A stretch of 47,243 bases of DNA, from the NCBI GenBank assembly GCA_016782865.1, contig JADHXR010000042.1:1-47243 (forward strand), read 5' to 3'. The position numbers and the translations under genes are program-made. Shown here one piece after another: positions 16,959-25,052 of the stretch. A model generated the notes under the pieces. It saw only the letters and a list, made by a program, of their open reading frames with translations, made no database searches and was not told where the DNA came from. This stretch comes from Phycisphaerae bacterium (lineage in GTDB: Bacteria; Planctomycetota; Phycisphaerae; Sedimentisphaerales; Anaerobacaceae). Numbering within the stretch: the first letter of the stretch is position 1; every line of letters begins with the position of its first letter.

Positions 16959-17512
16959 TCTTCTTTATTCATCCGCACCGACAGTATCTGGATTGCCTTG
17001 CACCTGTAAACTCTTGCCGTCCCTGTTGATATGCCCAATATCTTGCTTATTTGAGGGTAAGATAATTCCCCTAAGTCGCGCAACATAACGACGTCCCTCA
17101 GATGTTCCGGCAGTTGAGCGATGCAATCTCTCAGAGCCTCCTGCAAACACTTGGCATCGAGCTCGGTCGCCGGCGAGTTCATGGCTTTTCGGCCTGCAAC
17201 GGGCGCGGCCAGGCCTTTTCTTTCAACGATCCTGCGCCTCACTATCGATATCGCTATGTTGTTCGCTGTACGGAAAACATATGCCTTGACATACCTTGGC
17301 TTTCGTCCCCCTTCATGATGGGCCAGTTGCAGGAAAGTGTCCTGGTAGACGTCACAGACGTCCTGCTCGTTACCCAGTATGCGCCAGAGCATGGTGACCA
17401 ACTCCTGGCCGTGCTTGCACATAGCGGTGAGTATCCACCGCTGGCTCTCGGCGACGGTTTCGGTAACGGCAAAATCCCAAAGTGATCCGCAGGTTGCGGC
17501 CTTACCAAACAT
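16955..17512 (-). CDS. RNA polymerase sigma factor, ECF type
   Basis: 185 aa. Region 2 is recognisable in ILGNEQDVCDVYQDTFLQLA, with the core-binding and -10-recognition helix. Region 4 is in LPEHLRDVVMLRDLGELSYP followed by QISKILGISTGTARVYRCKA, a helix-turn-helix that reads the -35 element. No region 1.1 or 3, so it is a group 4 (ECF) factor. It is divergent from the plus-strand pilus genes, sharing the 195-bp region 17513-17707, and is coupled to the anti-sigma gene. That intergenic region holds two GTTAAC sites (about 17575 and 17621) and a short hairpin (TCCTC/GAGGA) that might serve regulation. Confidence 0.92.
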   Translation of the reverse strand: MFGKAATCGSLWDFAVTETVAESQRWILTAMCKHGQELVTMLWRILGNEQDVCDVYQDTFLQLAHHEGGRKPRYVKAYVFRTANNIAISIVRRRIVERKGLAAPVAGRKAMNSPATELDAKCLQEALRDCIAQLPEHLRDVVMLRDLGELSYPQISKILGISTGTARVYRCKAIQILSVRMNKEE

Positions 17513-17707
17513 AGATGCCCATTTCCGTTGTCTTACCCTGTTCTATCTTTATAAGACGCAGCGCCTCATGATATGTTAACAGAAATCCTCCGAGTACAGA
17601 GGAATAATCTGCTTTTTTTGGTTAACGTTTTGGGGTGCCCACACGTCTTATGTTCTGAAGCCGCAAATTGAATGATCCAGGATTGATCAAGATCTGGTAG
17701 TAAAAAC

Positions 17708-18919
17708 ATGGATGCAAACCATTCTAAAAAAGACTCTTACAAATCCAAGGATGCGGGTGATGTCGTGTCGTTGGTCGACGATTTGCTCGCCAGAGCTGTG
17801 GAACACGGCGCCAGCGATATCCATTTCGAGCCTGGAAACGCCGAATTGGAGGTGAAATACCGCCTCGACGGGGTACTGAGCACGGTCGAAAAACTGCCGA
17901 AGGCGTTATCTGATAATGTAGTTGCCAGGCTCAAAGTCCTGGGCGGGCTTCTCACCTATCGCAACGATATACCGCAGGAGGGGCGGATCGAGATCAGCAA
18001 AAGCAGCAATGGCCAGGTTATGGACCAGCGGCTGGCGATTTTCCCCACGATCCACGGCCAGCGGGCGGTTGTGCGGTTGTTCTACAACCACACCGAGCTT
18101 ATGGAATTGGGACAATTGGGCTTCTCAGAGGATACATACTCGGCATTGAGAGACATCACCGCCCAAAACCAGGGCGTTTTGCTGCTGACCGGCCCGGCGG
18201 GCAGCGGTAAGAGCACGACACTTGCCGCCCTTTTGAGGCACATCCTGAAATCTTACACCGGAAAGAGCGTCGTGACGCTCGAAGACCCCGTGGAGATCAG
18301 AATCGATGGCGCCACACAGGTTCAGATTACGCCGCACGGACAGATGACGTTTCCCACGGCTCTGCGCTCACTGCTCAGGCAGGACCCGCAGGTTCTGATG
18401 ATCGGAGAAATCAGAGACGCCGAGACCGCCAAGATCGCTGTTGAAGCAGGACTCACGGGACACTTGTTAATGAGCACGATGCACAGCGGCTCGCCCGCCG
18501 GGGCATTGCTGCGCCTGCTGGAGATGGGAATCGAACCTTACCAGGTGACATCAAGCATCTCGGCCGTCGTCAACCAGAGACTGGTCAGGAAACTCTGCGA
18601 AAAGTGCAGGAAATCAGCAGACGGCGAACAGAAGACAGAGGGTGGAGACTGGCAACCAGAGTACGAGGCAACGGGATGCGATGAATGTTTCAACACCGGC
18701 TACAGGGGCCGGGCGCTCATCGCAGAGATCGTTCAGTTGAACAGCCCGTTGCGGAAAGCCATCCTGGCCAAGGCTGACCTGGATGAGCTTGAACAAGTCC
18801 TCAGAGATAAGGGCCACACTACTATGTTCGCCGACGGCAAACGCCTGGTCGACGAGGGTGTTACGACCCGAGAGGAACTCAATACAGTGTGTGGAATAGT
18901 ATCGGACCGCCAACAGTGA
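17708..18919 (+). CDS. short GspE/PilB-type assembly ATPase lacking MshEN domain
   Basis: 403 aa. It starts almost directly in the ATPase N2 domain (VDDLLARAVEHGASDIHFEP) and lacks the N1/MshEN domain present in the 625-aa ATPase of the other arm. Walker A is GPAGSGKSTT, the Asp box VTLEDPVEIRIDG, Walker B DPQVLMIGEIRDAETA and the His box GHLLMSTMHSGSP. The Cys4 zinc finger is kept (LCEKCRKS and GCDECFNTGYRGRALIAEIV), so it is an extension-type and not a PilT-type ATPase. First gene of the plus-strand operon with GspF-like and pseudopilin genes. Two different extension ATPases beside one pseudopilin set may mean two machines or a switchable motor. Confidence 0.94.
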   Translation: MDANHSKKDSYKSKDAGDVVSLVDDLLARAVEHGASDIHFEPGNAELEVKYRLDGVLSTVEKLPKALSDNVVARLKVLGGLLTYRNDIPQEGRIEISKSSNGQVMDQRLAIFPTIHGQRAVVRLFYNHTELMELGQLGFSEDTYSALRDITAQNQGVLLLTGPAGSGKSTTLAALLRHILKSYTGKSVVTLEDPVEIRIDGATQVQITPHGQMTFPTALRSLLRQDPQVLMIGEIRDAETAKIAVEAGLTGHLLMSTMHSGSPAGALLRLLEMGIEPYQVTSSISAVVNQRLVRKLCEKCRKSADGEQKTEGGDWQPEYEATGCDECFNTGYRGRALIAEIVQLNSPLRKAILAKADLDELEQVLRDKGHTTMFADGKRLVDEGVTTREELNTVCGIVSDRQQ

Positions 18920-18924
18920 TATTG

Positions 18925-19089
18925 ATGATCTTGAACATACGTTTTGACTCGGATTTGCCTGCTGCTTTGAATGGCCCGCATAAAGGGAAGGTCGTGCCTG
19001 CGAAGCGGGCGGAAACCAGAGACGTGATGCGGTATCTGCTGAACCTGAAAGAATGCGAATCGAAGTACTTCCGCGCTATCGGCAGTTAA
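18925..19089 (+). CDS. small protein in pilus operon (54 aa), unrecognised
   Basis: Starts 5 bases after the ATPase stop and ends 12 bases before the GspF gene, filling an operon gap exactly. The product is soluble and basic, with a possible beta start (MILNIRFDS) and a C-terminal helix (RDVMRYLLNLKECESKYFRA). A longer version starting at 18889 inside the ATPase gene is less likely. No family recognised. Position suggests an accessory factor of the pilus machine. Confidence 0.5.
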   Translation: MILNIRFDSDLPAALNGPHKGKVVPAKRAETRDVMRYLLNLKECESKYFRAIGS

Positions 19090-19101
19090 AAGGAACACAA
19101 T

Positions 19102-20304
19102 ATGGCAACATTCAAGTATAATGCACTGACATCGGCGGGCAGGTTGATGAAGGGCACGATTGAGGCGGGCTCGCGCGACGAAGCGGATGAGCTGCTCAAA
19201 CAGATGCAGCTTGTTGTAAACTCCCTCGACAAGGCCACGCTCCAGAAACCCAAGACAGCCATCGGCAGGAATGAGTTTATGCTCTTCAACCAGCAGTTGG
19301 CGTCGATAACCAAGGCCGGCATCCCCCTCGAGAAAGGCCTGCGAGAACTCGCCAACGATGTCGGCTCAAAGTCGATGCACAGACTCGTCGATGCCATCGC
19401 CGATGAACTCGAGGCGGGCGTAAGTATCGAAGACGCATTTGAGAAGAGACAGAAGCGTTTTCCGCCTCTATACGGGCGAATACTAAAAGCAGGGGTGGAA
19501 ACAGGCAGATTGAATGAAATGTTGACCAGCCTCAACCGGCACCTGGAGATGGCCACTCAGACCAGAAGAATCATCTTTGAAGCGATAAGTTATCCTGCCG
19601 TCATCTTGACTCTCGCTACGGTCATCTTAACAGGTCTGTTCTTGTTCGTGATCCCGCAGTTCGGGCCGATACTCAGCGAAATGACCGGGAGCCAATTGCC
19701 GGCCCTAACCAGGCTGTTTCTCAACCTGGCTGAGAATGTGGTGCCTTTTTGGATAATTGCCGGATCGTTCTTTGCCGCAATAATTGTTCTGTTCACGATG
19801 ATTTCGCGGTCAGCGGCCGGACGCAGATTCAAAGAATCGCTTTTTCTAAACGTCCCGGTCGTGGGCAGAGTTTACCGCAGCAGCGTGCTCTGCAGGATGG
19901 CCGAAGCGATGGCGATCATGGTAGCGTCCGGTTCCGACATGCCTGCGTCTCTGAGATTGAGTTCCGGCGCAACGGGAAGCGAAACTCTTATCCTTGAAAG
20001 CGAGATACTCGCCGGTCACCTCGAGCGCGGGGATAATATCTTGGAGGCGGGACAATCCTGTAAGCTGATACCAAGGCTGTTTTTGTATTCGGTCCAGTTG
20101 GGCACGCAGCGCAATGAACTGCAGGACAATCTCTACAGTCTCGGCCAGATGTATGCCGAGCAGGCACGGTGCGGCCAGTCAAGACTACAGGCGGTTCTGC
20201 TGCCTGCCATGATCATTGGCGTGGGATGCTTTATAGCGATGACCATCCTGGCAATGTTTTTGCCCATGATAAGTGTTATTACGAGTTTATCTGCTTCGGG
20301 TTAG
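19102..20304 (+). CDS. GspF/PilC-type inner-membrane platform protein (first copy)
   Basis: 400 aa with AAGGA 7 bases before the ATG. The N-terminus shows the GspF opening (TFKYNALTSAGRLMKGTIEA), then two T2SSF domains: the first contains QLASITKAGIPLEKGLREL, FPPLYGRILKAGVETGRL and EAISYPAVILTLATVIL; the second runs from FLNVPVVGRVYRSSVLCRMA to the last helix (IAMTILAMFLPMISVITSL). Three membrane helices at about 167-195, 215-237 and 370-395. It forms the base on which the extension ATPase acts to pull pseudopilins out of the membrane. It lacks a few consensus residues around the second PxxYP-like motif but looks intact. Confidence 0.95.
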   Translation: MATFKYNALTSAGRLMKGTIEAGSRDEADELLKQMQLVVNSLDKATLQKPKTAIGRNEFMLFNQQLASITKAGIPLEKGLRELANDVGSKSMHRLVDAIADELEAGVSIEDAFEKRQKRFPPLYGRILKAGVETGRLNEMLTSLNRHLEMATQTRRIIFEAISYPAVILTLATVILTGLFLFVIPQFGPILSEMTGSQLPALTRLFLNLAENVVPFWIIAGSFFAAIIVLFTMISRSAAGRRFKESLFLNVPVVGRVYRSSVLCRMAEAMAIMVASGSDMPASLRLSSGATGSETLILESEILAGHLERGDNILEAGQSCKLIPRLFLYSVQLGTQRNELQDNLYSLGQMYAEQARCGQSRLQAVLLPAMIIGVGCFIAMTILAMFLPMISVITSLSASG

Positions 20305-20307
20305 AAT

Positions 20308-21759
20308 ATGTTTGCAACAGTAGCGATACTCTTGTTGGCTTTGTATATATACCTCGGGCGCAAGGAGCCGGCCATCGCCTTGGTGACATCGCCATTTATT
20401 GCCGGAACGTTATTCGTCCTCGTCGCCGCCGAAGAAGACTATGCGGCTATGGTAGTGGCACCTTTCATTTGCCTGGCAACGCTCATTACTGTAGCAACAT
20501 CAAGACGCGATCCTGACTCCGATCACTGGTCTCAAACATACTCGAAATGGATTTTAGTGACATTGATGGCTTTGACCTTATTTGTGGTTGCGTGCGGCGC
20601 CTTCGCTCCCCTTGGCGTCACCGGCATTGTGTTTATGGCGCTTTTGCTCGGCTCGCTCATAGCCTATCGTCTGACATCGCAGCATGCGACGGCAGCATAC
20701 GTCATTTCAACAATTGGCGCGAGCATGAGGCAGAATCTGCCGCTGCCCATGGCCCTGGAATCAGCCGCCAGCGGGTTTGCAGATGACCGCTCGAGAATTC
20801 TGCTGCGAATTCAAAAATGGCTGGTTCAAGGGTACTCGTTGAGTGAAGCTATCAAACGGGGCTATCCAAAGTGTCCCGGGCATGCGGTGGCGATGATAGC
20901 TGCCGGCGAGCGGATCGACCAGCTTCCGTTTGCGATCAAAGCAATCGAAGCCGATATGGTGACCAGGGCCGATGATAGCAGAAAGATCCGACCGATTCAC
21001 CCACTGTATCCTGTGATATTAATGGTCTTCATGTTTTTCATGCTGTTCGGAATCATGTTGTTTGTGATGCCACAATTCAAAACTGTGCTGTCAGAAATGG
21101 TCGCCGGACCACTGCCGCCGACTACTCGACTGCTGATTGGGATATTTCATTTTGTTGCGCTCGACTATGGGTGGCTACTCGGTCTGGCATCCGCACTTAT
21201 AGTGCTCGTGGCGGCTCCTCTTTCGATATATGCCAGATTCAGGCCCCGCCGACCGAAGGAGCCTTATCTGCTTTCTCGAATTGCCGACTTTGTCAAATGG
21301 CATTTGCCAATTCTGCACCGCTTCGAAAAGAACTATTCGTTGATACAAGTTGTGGAGCTTCTGCGGTTGTCACTCAATGCCGGCTGCACAGTCAATGACG
21401 CCATCGATAATACGATCGGTCTGGATGTGAACAATTGCTTCAAAAAGCGGCTGCGAAGGTGCCTGGAGAAAGTAGAGCGAGGAGATAGCATCGCCGCCGC
21501 AATCCGCGAAAGCAAATTAGGCTCTCCCCTGGCCTGGGCCTTTGACGAGAAGGTCAACCAGGGCAATACTCTGTCGATCCTGGAAACGCTTGAGTCGTTC
21601 TATCGCTCGAATTACAGCTACTGCGTCAACCTGGCCAGGTTCATAATTTGGCCCTGCGTGATGCTTGTTTTGGGAGCAACAGTAGGATTTGTCGTATACG
21701 CGATATTTTCGCCCGGCATTATGGTTATCAATAATCTGACGGAGTTGGTGACGCCGTAA
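20308..21759 (+). CDS. second GspF/PilC-like membrane protein, with extra N-terminal helices
   Basis: 483 aa, starting 3 bases after the first GspF-like gene. The N-terminal 120 residues hold four hydrophobic segments not found in standard GspF (LLLALYIYLGRK, LVTSPFIAGTLFVLVA, WILVTLMALTLFVVACGAFA and the next). Two T2SSF domains follow (MRQNLPLPMALESAASGFAD and LLRLSLNAGCTVNDAIDNTI), with membrane helices at about 235-260, 285-305 and 455-475. Less conserved than its neighbour. It may be a partner that forms a heteromeric platform, or the platform of a second machine. A duplicated GspF followed by divergence is the simplest origin. Confidence 0.88.
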   Translation: MFATVAILLLALYIYLGRKEPAIALVTSPFIAGTLFVLVAAEEDYAAMVVAPFICLATLITVATSRRDPDSDHWSQTYSKWILVTLMALTLFVVACGAFAPLGVTGIVFMALLLGSLIAYRLTSQHATAAYVISTIGASMRQNLPLPMALESAASGFADDRSRILLRIQKWLVQGYSLSEAIKRGYPKCPGHAVAMIAAGERIDQLPFAIKAIEADMVTRADDSRKIRPIHPLYPVILMVFMFFMLFGIMLFVMPQFKTVLSEMVAGPLPPTTRLLIGIFHFVALDYGWLLGLASALIVLVAAPLSIYARFRPRRPKEPYLLSRIADFVKWHLPILHRFEKNYSLIQVVELLRLSLNAGCTVNDAIDNTIGLDVNNCFKKRLRRCLEKVERGDSIAAAIRESKLGSPLAWAFDEKVNQGNTLSILETLESFYRSNYSYCVNLARFIIWPCVMLVLGATVGFVVYAIFSPGIMVINNLTELVTP

Positions 21760-21781
21760 CGGCCGCAATTGGAGCACGCTT

Positions 21782-22174
21782 ATGTCTGGTAAGAACAAGA
21801 GACATGAAGGTTTCTTGCTGACCGAAATAACGGTTTCAATGACCATCCTGGGAATCCTCGTGGCAGGGTTGGCATTGTCACTACACGGATTCGCAAAGTT
21901 CAATCGCTACCAGTTGGTTAGACAGCAATGCATAGCGGCCGCGCAGGCGGAACTTGAAAGCATGGCCGCAACGGGCGGGCCGATCCCTGATGAAGATTTT
22001 GCCCGGCTTTGGTCCAATCTCAGTATCTCTATCAAGAAATCACCCGGGACAGGTCAATGGTTGTCAATGGAATTGGTGGAGGTAACAGCGGTCGGCAAGA
22101 GCTTCCGCAAAGAAGTCAAAATTCAGTTGTCCAGATATTTTCCAGGGGGCGCCCCCCCTGCCGAAGGGAAGTGA
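21782..22174 (+). CDS. type II secretion/type IV pilus pseudopilin (GspI-like)
   Basis: 130 aa. Class III signal peptide: short basic leader, cleavage Gly, then FLLTEITVSMTILGILVAGL with Glu at position +5 and a long hydrophobic helix. The rest is a small globular domain. The prepilin peptidase is not encoded in this window. The order (this gene, a GspJ-like gene, a GspK-like gene) matches the minor pseudopilins I-J-K that form the tip complex of type II secretion systems, so GspI-like is the best guess. Confidence 0.88.
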   Translation: MSGKNKRHEGFLLTEITVSMTILGILVAGLALSLHGFAKFNRYQLVRQQCIAAAQAELESMAATGGPIPDEDFARLWSNLSISIKKSPGTGQWLSMELVEVTAVGKSFRKEVKIQLSRYFPGGAPPAEGK

Positions 22175-22179
22175 TAACT

Positions 22180-22701
22180 ATGCGAAAAGGCTTTACTTTG
22201 GTGGAAATGCTGGTGGTAATAATGGTTCTTCCATTTGTGCTCCTTATCATTGGCGGCTTGTTCAGGACGCTCATCAGGGACATCCCAAAGTCCTACAGCG
22301 TTGCACAGGAGAACACGATACTGCTCAATATGTTAGAGCAGTTGCGGCAAGACAGTGACCGAGCGCAAGGACTGCCGGGGTCGTTCGCAGAGCATGCCGC
22401 AAATGATAATATGCTCCTGATTGCGCTGGAGGCCGGTGTGATCAGCTACCAGCTTAAAGACGGCCAGGTGATCAGACGCAAGTTAACAGGCACTCGCCAG
22501 GGCGAGGCTCAAGAGCCGAGAGTCTGGTCGCTGCCCCATGCCAAAATACGGTGGCGAGTTTGGGCAAGAGACGGCAAAGGTTACGCCGTGGAGACCAAAG
22601 CCCACATAGAACAGAACGTTCGAGGTCAATGGAAAGAGAAAATGGCCAATTCGCATCTTTATTTCGCGGGTTCGTTTGGAAAGGCTCTGATACAAAGATG
22701 A
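22180..22701 (+). CDS. type II secretion/type IV pilus pseudopilin (GspJ-like)
   Basis: 173 aa. Start at ATG 22180, five bases after the preceding stop; an upstream extension to 22009 lies inside the previous gene and is not used. Leader MRKG, then FTLVEMLVVIMVLPFVLLII with Glu at +5, the canonical prepilin cleavage/methylation signature. The soluble part is about 140 residues, in the GspJ size range. It overlaps the next gene by four bases (ATGA). Confidence 0.9.
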   Translation: MRKGFTLVEMLVVIMVLPFVLLIIGGLFRTLIRDIPKSYSVAQENTILLNMLEQLRQDSDRAQGLPGSFAEHAANDNMLLIALEAGVISYQLKDGQVIRRKLTGTRQGEAQEPRVWSLPHAKIRWRVWARDGKGYAVETKAHIEQNVRGQWKEKMANSHLYFAGSFGKALIQR

Positions 22702-23129
22702 AGAGACGAAAGCGAAACGGTTTTGTTTTGGTGCTTGTGATAACGGTGCTCGCCGTGATCGGAATCCAAATGTTCGCTTTAGCCGGCATTGCGAACACGA
22801 TGCAGTTTCAGTCGCATACGGCATATCTGAGGGCGTGCGAACGGAACCTGCTCGCTAGCGGTCTGGGATGGGCAAAACAAAATATAGAAAATGAAGGTGG
22901 CGAAATTCTCGACAAGACGATAGAATTGGACGCAGGCAGAATGGATATTCGCGGCTCCGCTTTGGGCGTCACTATAGGCACACTATCAGACGGCGAGGCG
23001 GAAGTTCAAATAAATAGCTCGTGCACGCGCGGCAGACAGACTCTCAAAGGCGACGGCAGGTACAGAATCGAGTTATATGATAAGCAGGAAGCAACTCCTG
23101 GAACACGCAAAAGCGCAGCAGGCGACTGA
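22698..23129 (+). CDS. minor pseudopilin (GspK/PilX-like)
   Basis: 143 aa. Basic leader then NGFVLVLVITVLAVIGIQMF. The Glu at +5 is replaced by Val, as is usual for GspK, the pseudopilin that caps the fibre. GspK proteins are usually over 300 aa, so this is a short form. The following PilT-like gene begins 53 bases before this stop, an unusually long overlap that suggests coupled translation. Confidence 0.82.
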   Translation: MKRRKRNGFVLVLVITVLAVIGIQMFALAGIANTMQFQSHTAYLRACERNLLASGLGWAKQNIENEGGEILDKTIELDAGRMDIRGSALGVTIGTLSDGEAEVQINSSCTRGRQTLKGDGRYRIELYDKQEATPGTRKSAAGD

Positions 23130-24105
23130 CATACATGTTTGTGCAGGCGCCCCGATTATGTTCAGGGTCGGAGGCAAACTTGTCCCCATCACGAAGGAGA
23201 AACTGACTGCGGCACAGAGCCGGGAGATATCGCTGGAGCTGCTGACCGAAGAGCAGAGTGCCCAGTTCGAGAAGAACCTGGATTACGACCTGATGCTGGC
23301 CGACAGCGCCGGAAGATACAGGATAAACATCGGCTACTTTAACGGCGAAGTAGGCTCGACAATCAGAATTCTCCCCACCAGACCCAAGACGATCGATGAA
23401 TTGTACTTGCCCGACATAGTCAAGGACCTGGCCCAAAGAACCAAGGGACTGGTGCTGATAACCGGAAGCACGAGCCAGGGCAAGACAACGACGATGACCT
23501 CAATGATAGATCATATAAACGCAAGTTCTGAGAGGCATATTGTCACCATCGAAGACCCGATCGAATACGTCCATACGAACAAGGTCGGAATTGTAAGGCA
23601 AAGAGAAATCGGAAGAGATACGCGGTCTTTCCATAGCGGATTGAGAGCCGCCCTGAGACAGGATCCCGACGTTATCGCAATAGGCGAGATGCGAGACTAC
23701 GAGACCATCAAGATTGCCCTGACTGCCGCCGAGACCGGCGTCCTGGTATTCTCCACACTACACGTCATATCTATCGACAAGATCATAGAAAGGCTCTTGA
23801 GCTACGCCACCGCCACGGACGAAGGCCAGTTGAGATTTCTCTTGGCCGAATCTCTCCAGGGCATGATTCACCAGGAGTTGATCCCAACAGTGGACGGCGG
23901 ACAAAGAGTCGCCTGCGAGGTGCTGATAGTGACAAACGCCGCAAAGAACATCATAAGAAGAAAAGGTGGATTCTTCCTGAGGTCCGTGATCGAAACAGGC
24001 AAAAAGCTCGGAATGGTGACAATGTTGGAATCGGTCAACACCCTTCTGCAAGCCGGCACAATTAGCGAGAACGTCGCAAAGGCAATTTCGTCAAACTACG
24101 AATAA
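23077..24105 (+). CDS. pilT: PilT-like retraction ATPase with variant P-loop
   Basis: 342 aa, the usual PilT length. N-terminal PAS-like domain with QATDIHVCAGAPIMFRVGGK; ATPase core with the Asp box VTIEDPIEYVH, Walker B DPDVIAIGEMRDYETI and the His box VLVFSTLHVISI. No Cys4 zinc finger, as expected for PilT. Walker A reads GSTSQGKTTT where the family nearly always has GPTGSGKSTT: Pro, the second Gly and Ser are replaced. GxxxxGK(T) is intact, so ATP binding is possible. PilT powers pilus retraction and twitching. Its place in a pseudopilin operon points to a dynamic type IV pilus-like fibre and not only to secretion. Confidence 0.9.
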   Translation: MISRKQLLEHAKAQQATDIHVCAGAPIMFRVGGKLVPITKEKLTAAQSREISLELLTEEQSAQFEKNLDYDLMLADSAGRYRINIGYFNGEVGSTIRILPTRPKTIDELYLPDIVKDLAQRTKGLVLITGSTSQGKTTTMTSMIDHINASSERHIVTIEDPIEYVHTNKVGIVRQREIGRDTRSFHSGLRAALRQDPDVIAIGEMRDYETIKIALTAAETGVLVFSTLHVISIDKIIERLLSYATATDEGQLRFLLAESLQGMIHQELIPTVDGGQRVACEVLIVTNAAKNIIRRKGGFFLRSVIETGKKLGMVTMLESVNTLLQAGTISENVAKAISSNYE

Positions 24106-24149
24106 TGAACCACGGTGGCCGCTGCAACACCTCCGGGGGCATGGTTTTC

Positions 24150-25052
24150 ATGAAACCAATAGAAGTCAAAATGCTGACGAAGTTTTACGGCTCAGCCAGA
24201 GGCGTCGAGGACCTGTCTTTCGACATCGCAAGAGGCGAGATTTTCGGTTATCTCGGACCGAACGGATCAGGCAAGACCACAACTATACGTTGTTTGATGG
24301 GACTGCTCAGACCTATGCGAGGCCAGTGCCGGCTGTTGGGCGAGCGCGTAGTGGCGGGCCGAGCTACTCAACATGCCCGTATCGGCTATCTGCCCGGTGA
24401 ATTCCGCATCTGGCCCAGGCTGACGGCGCGAAGGTCACTTGGAATCTTAGGCGCCTTGGGCGGCGACGGCAACATAGCCGGGAGACAGGAGAGACTGGCC
24501 GAGAGACTCGACCTCGACCTGAATCGGAGAGTCGGCTCGCTGTCAAAGGGCAACCGTCAGAAGGTCGGCGTCGTCTGCGCGTTTCAGCATCAGCCCGAGG
24601 TGCTCATACTGGATGAGCCCACAATCGGGCTCGACCCGCTGGTTCGACAGGTCGTGCTGGAATTGATTCGCGAGGTTGCAGATGCCGGCGCGACAGTGTT
24701 GTTGTCCTCTCACGATCTCAGCGAGGTCGCAGCCGTATGCGGGCGCGCGGCCATCCTGCGCGAGGGCCGCCTGGTCGAGCTGGCCCCTGTTTCAAAGATA
24801 GTCCAGCAAGGCGAAAGACATCTTAAAGTCTGGTTCGCCAAAGGAGCCAAAGTCCCCCGCCTGCCTGCCGATCACATCGACGGGATACGGGTGATCAAGC
24901 AGGATGTGGAATCGCTGCACGTTGCCTACCACGGCTCTGCCGACGCTGTGTTGAAATGGCTCGCCCGCTTCCCGGTCGCCCGCATCGCCACACCGCAGAC
25001 GTCACTGGAAGACGCTTTCATTCAGTATTACCAAAAGGCAGGCCGGTTATGA
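24150..25052 (+). CDS. ABC transporter ATP-binding protein (ABC-2 type, CcmA/NatA-like)
   Basis: About 300 aa from ATG 24150, where homology starts (IEVKMLTKFYG). ATGs at 24105 (overlapping the PilT stop) and 24141 are alternatives. Walker A is GPNGSGKTTT, signature LSKGNRQKVGVVCAF, Walker B LILDEPTIGLDPL, switch SSHDLSE. A C-terminal extension (EDAFIQYYQKAG) is typical of ATPases that serve ABC-2 permeases of the NatA type. The adjacent permease gene overlaps by 4 bases. The substrate is unknown. Confidence 0.92.
   Translation: MKPIEVKMLTKFYGSARGVEDLSFDIARGEIFGYLGPNGSGKTTTIRCLMGLLRPMRGQCRLLGERVVAGRATQHARIGYLPGEFRIWPRLTARRSLGILGALGGDGNIAGRQERLAERLDLDLNRRVGSLSKGNRQKVGVVCAFQHQPEVLILDEPTIGLDPLVRQVVLELIREVADAGATVLLSSHDLSEVAAVCGRAAILREGRLVELAPVSKIVQQGERHLKVWFAKGAKVPRLPADHIDGIRVIKQDVESLHVAYHGSADAVLKWLARFPVARIATPQTSLEDAFIQYYQKAGRL

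Noticed and set aside
17575..17660. Hairpin TCCTC/GAGGA followed by seven T as an intrinsic terminator
   Set aside because: The stem is only five pairs, the T-run is about nine bases away, and no plus-strand gene ends before it. It lies between divergent promoters and is more likely a chance or regulatory structure.
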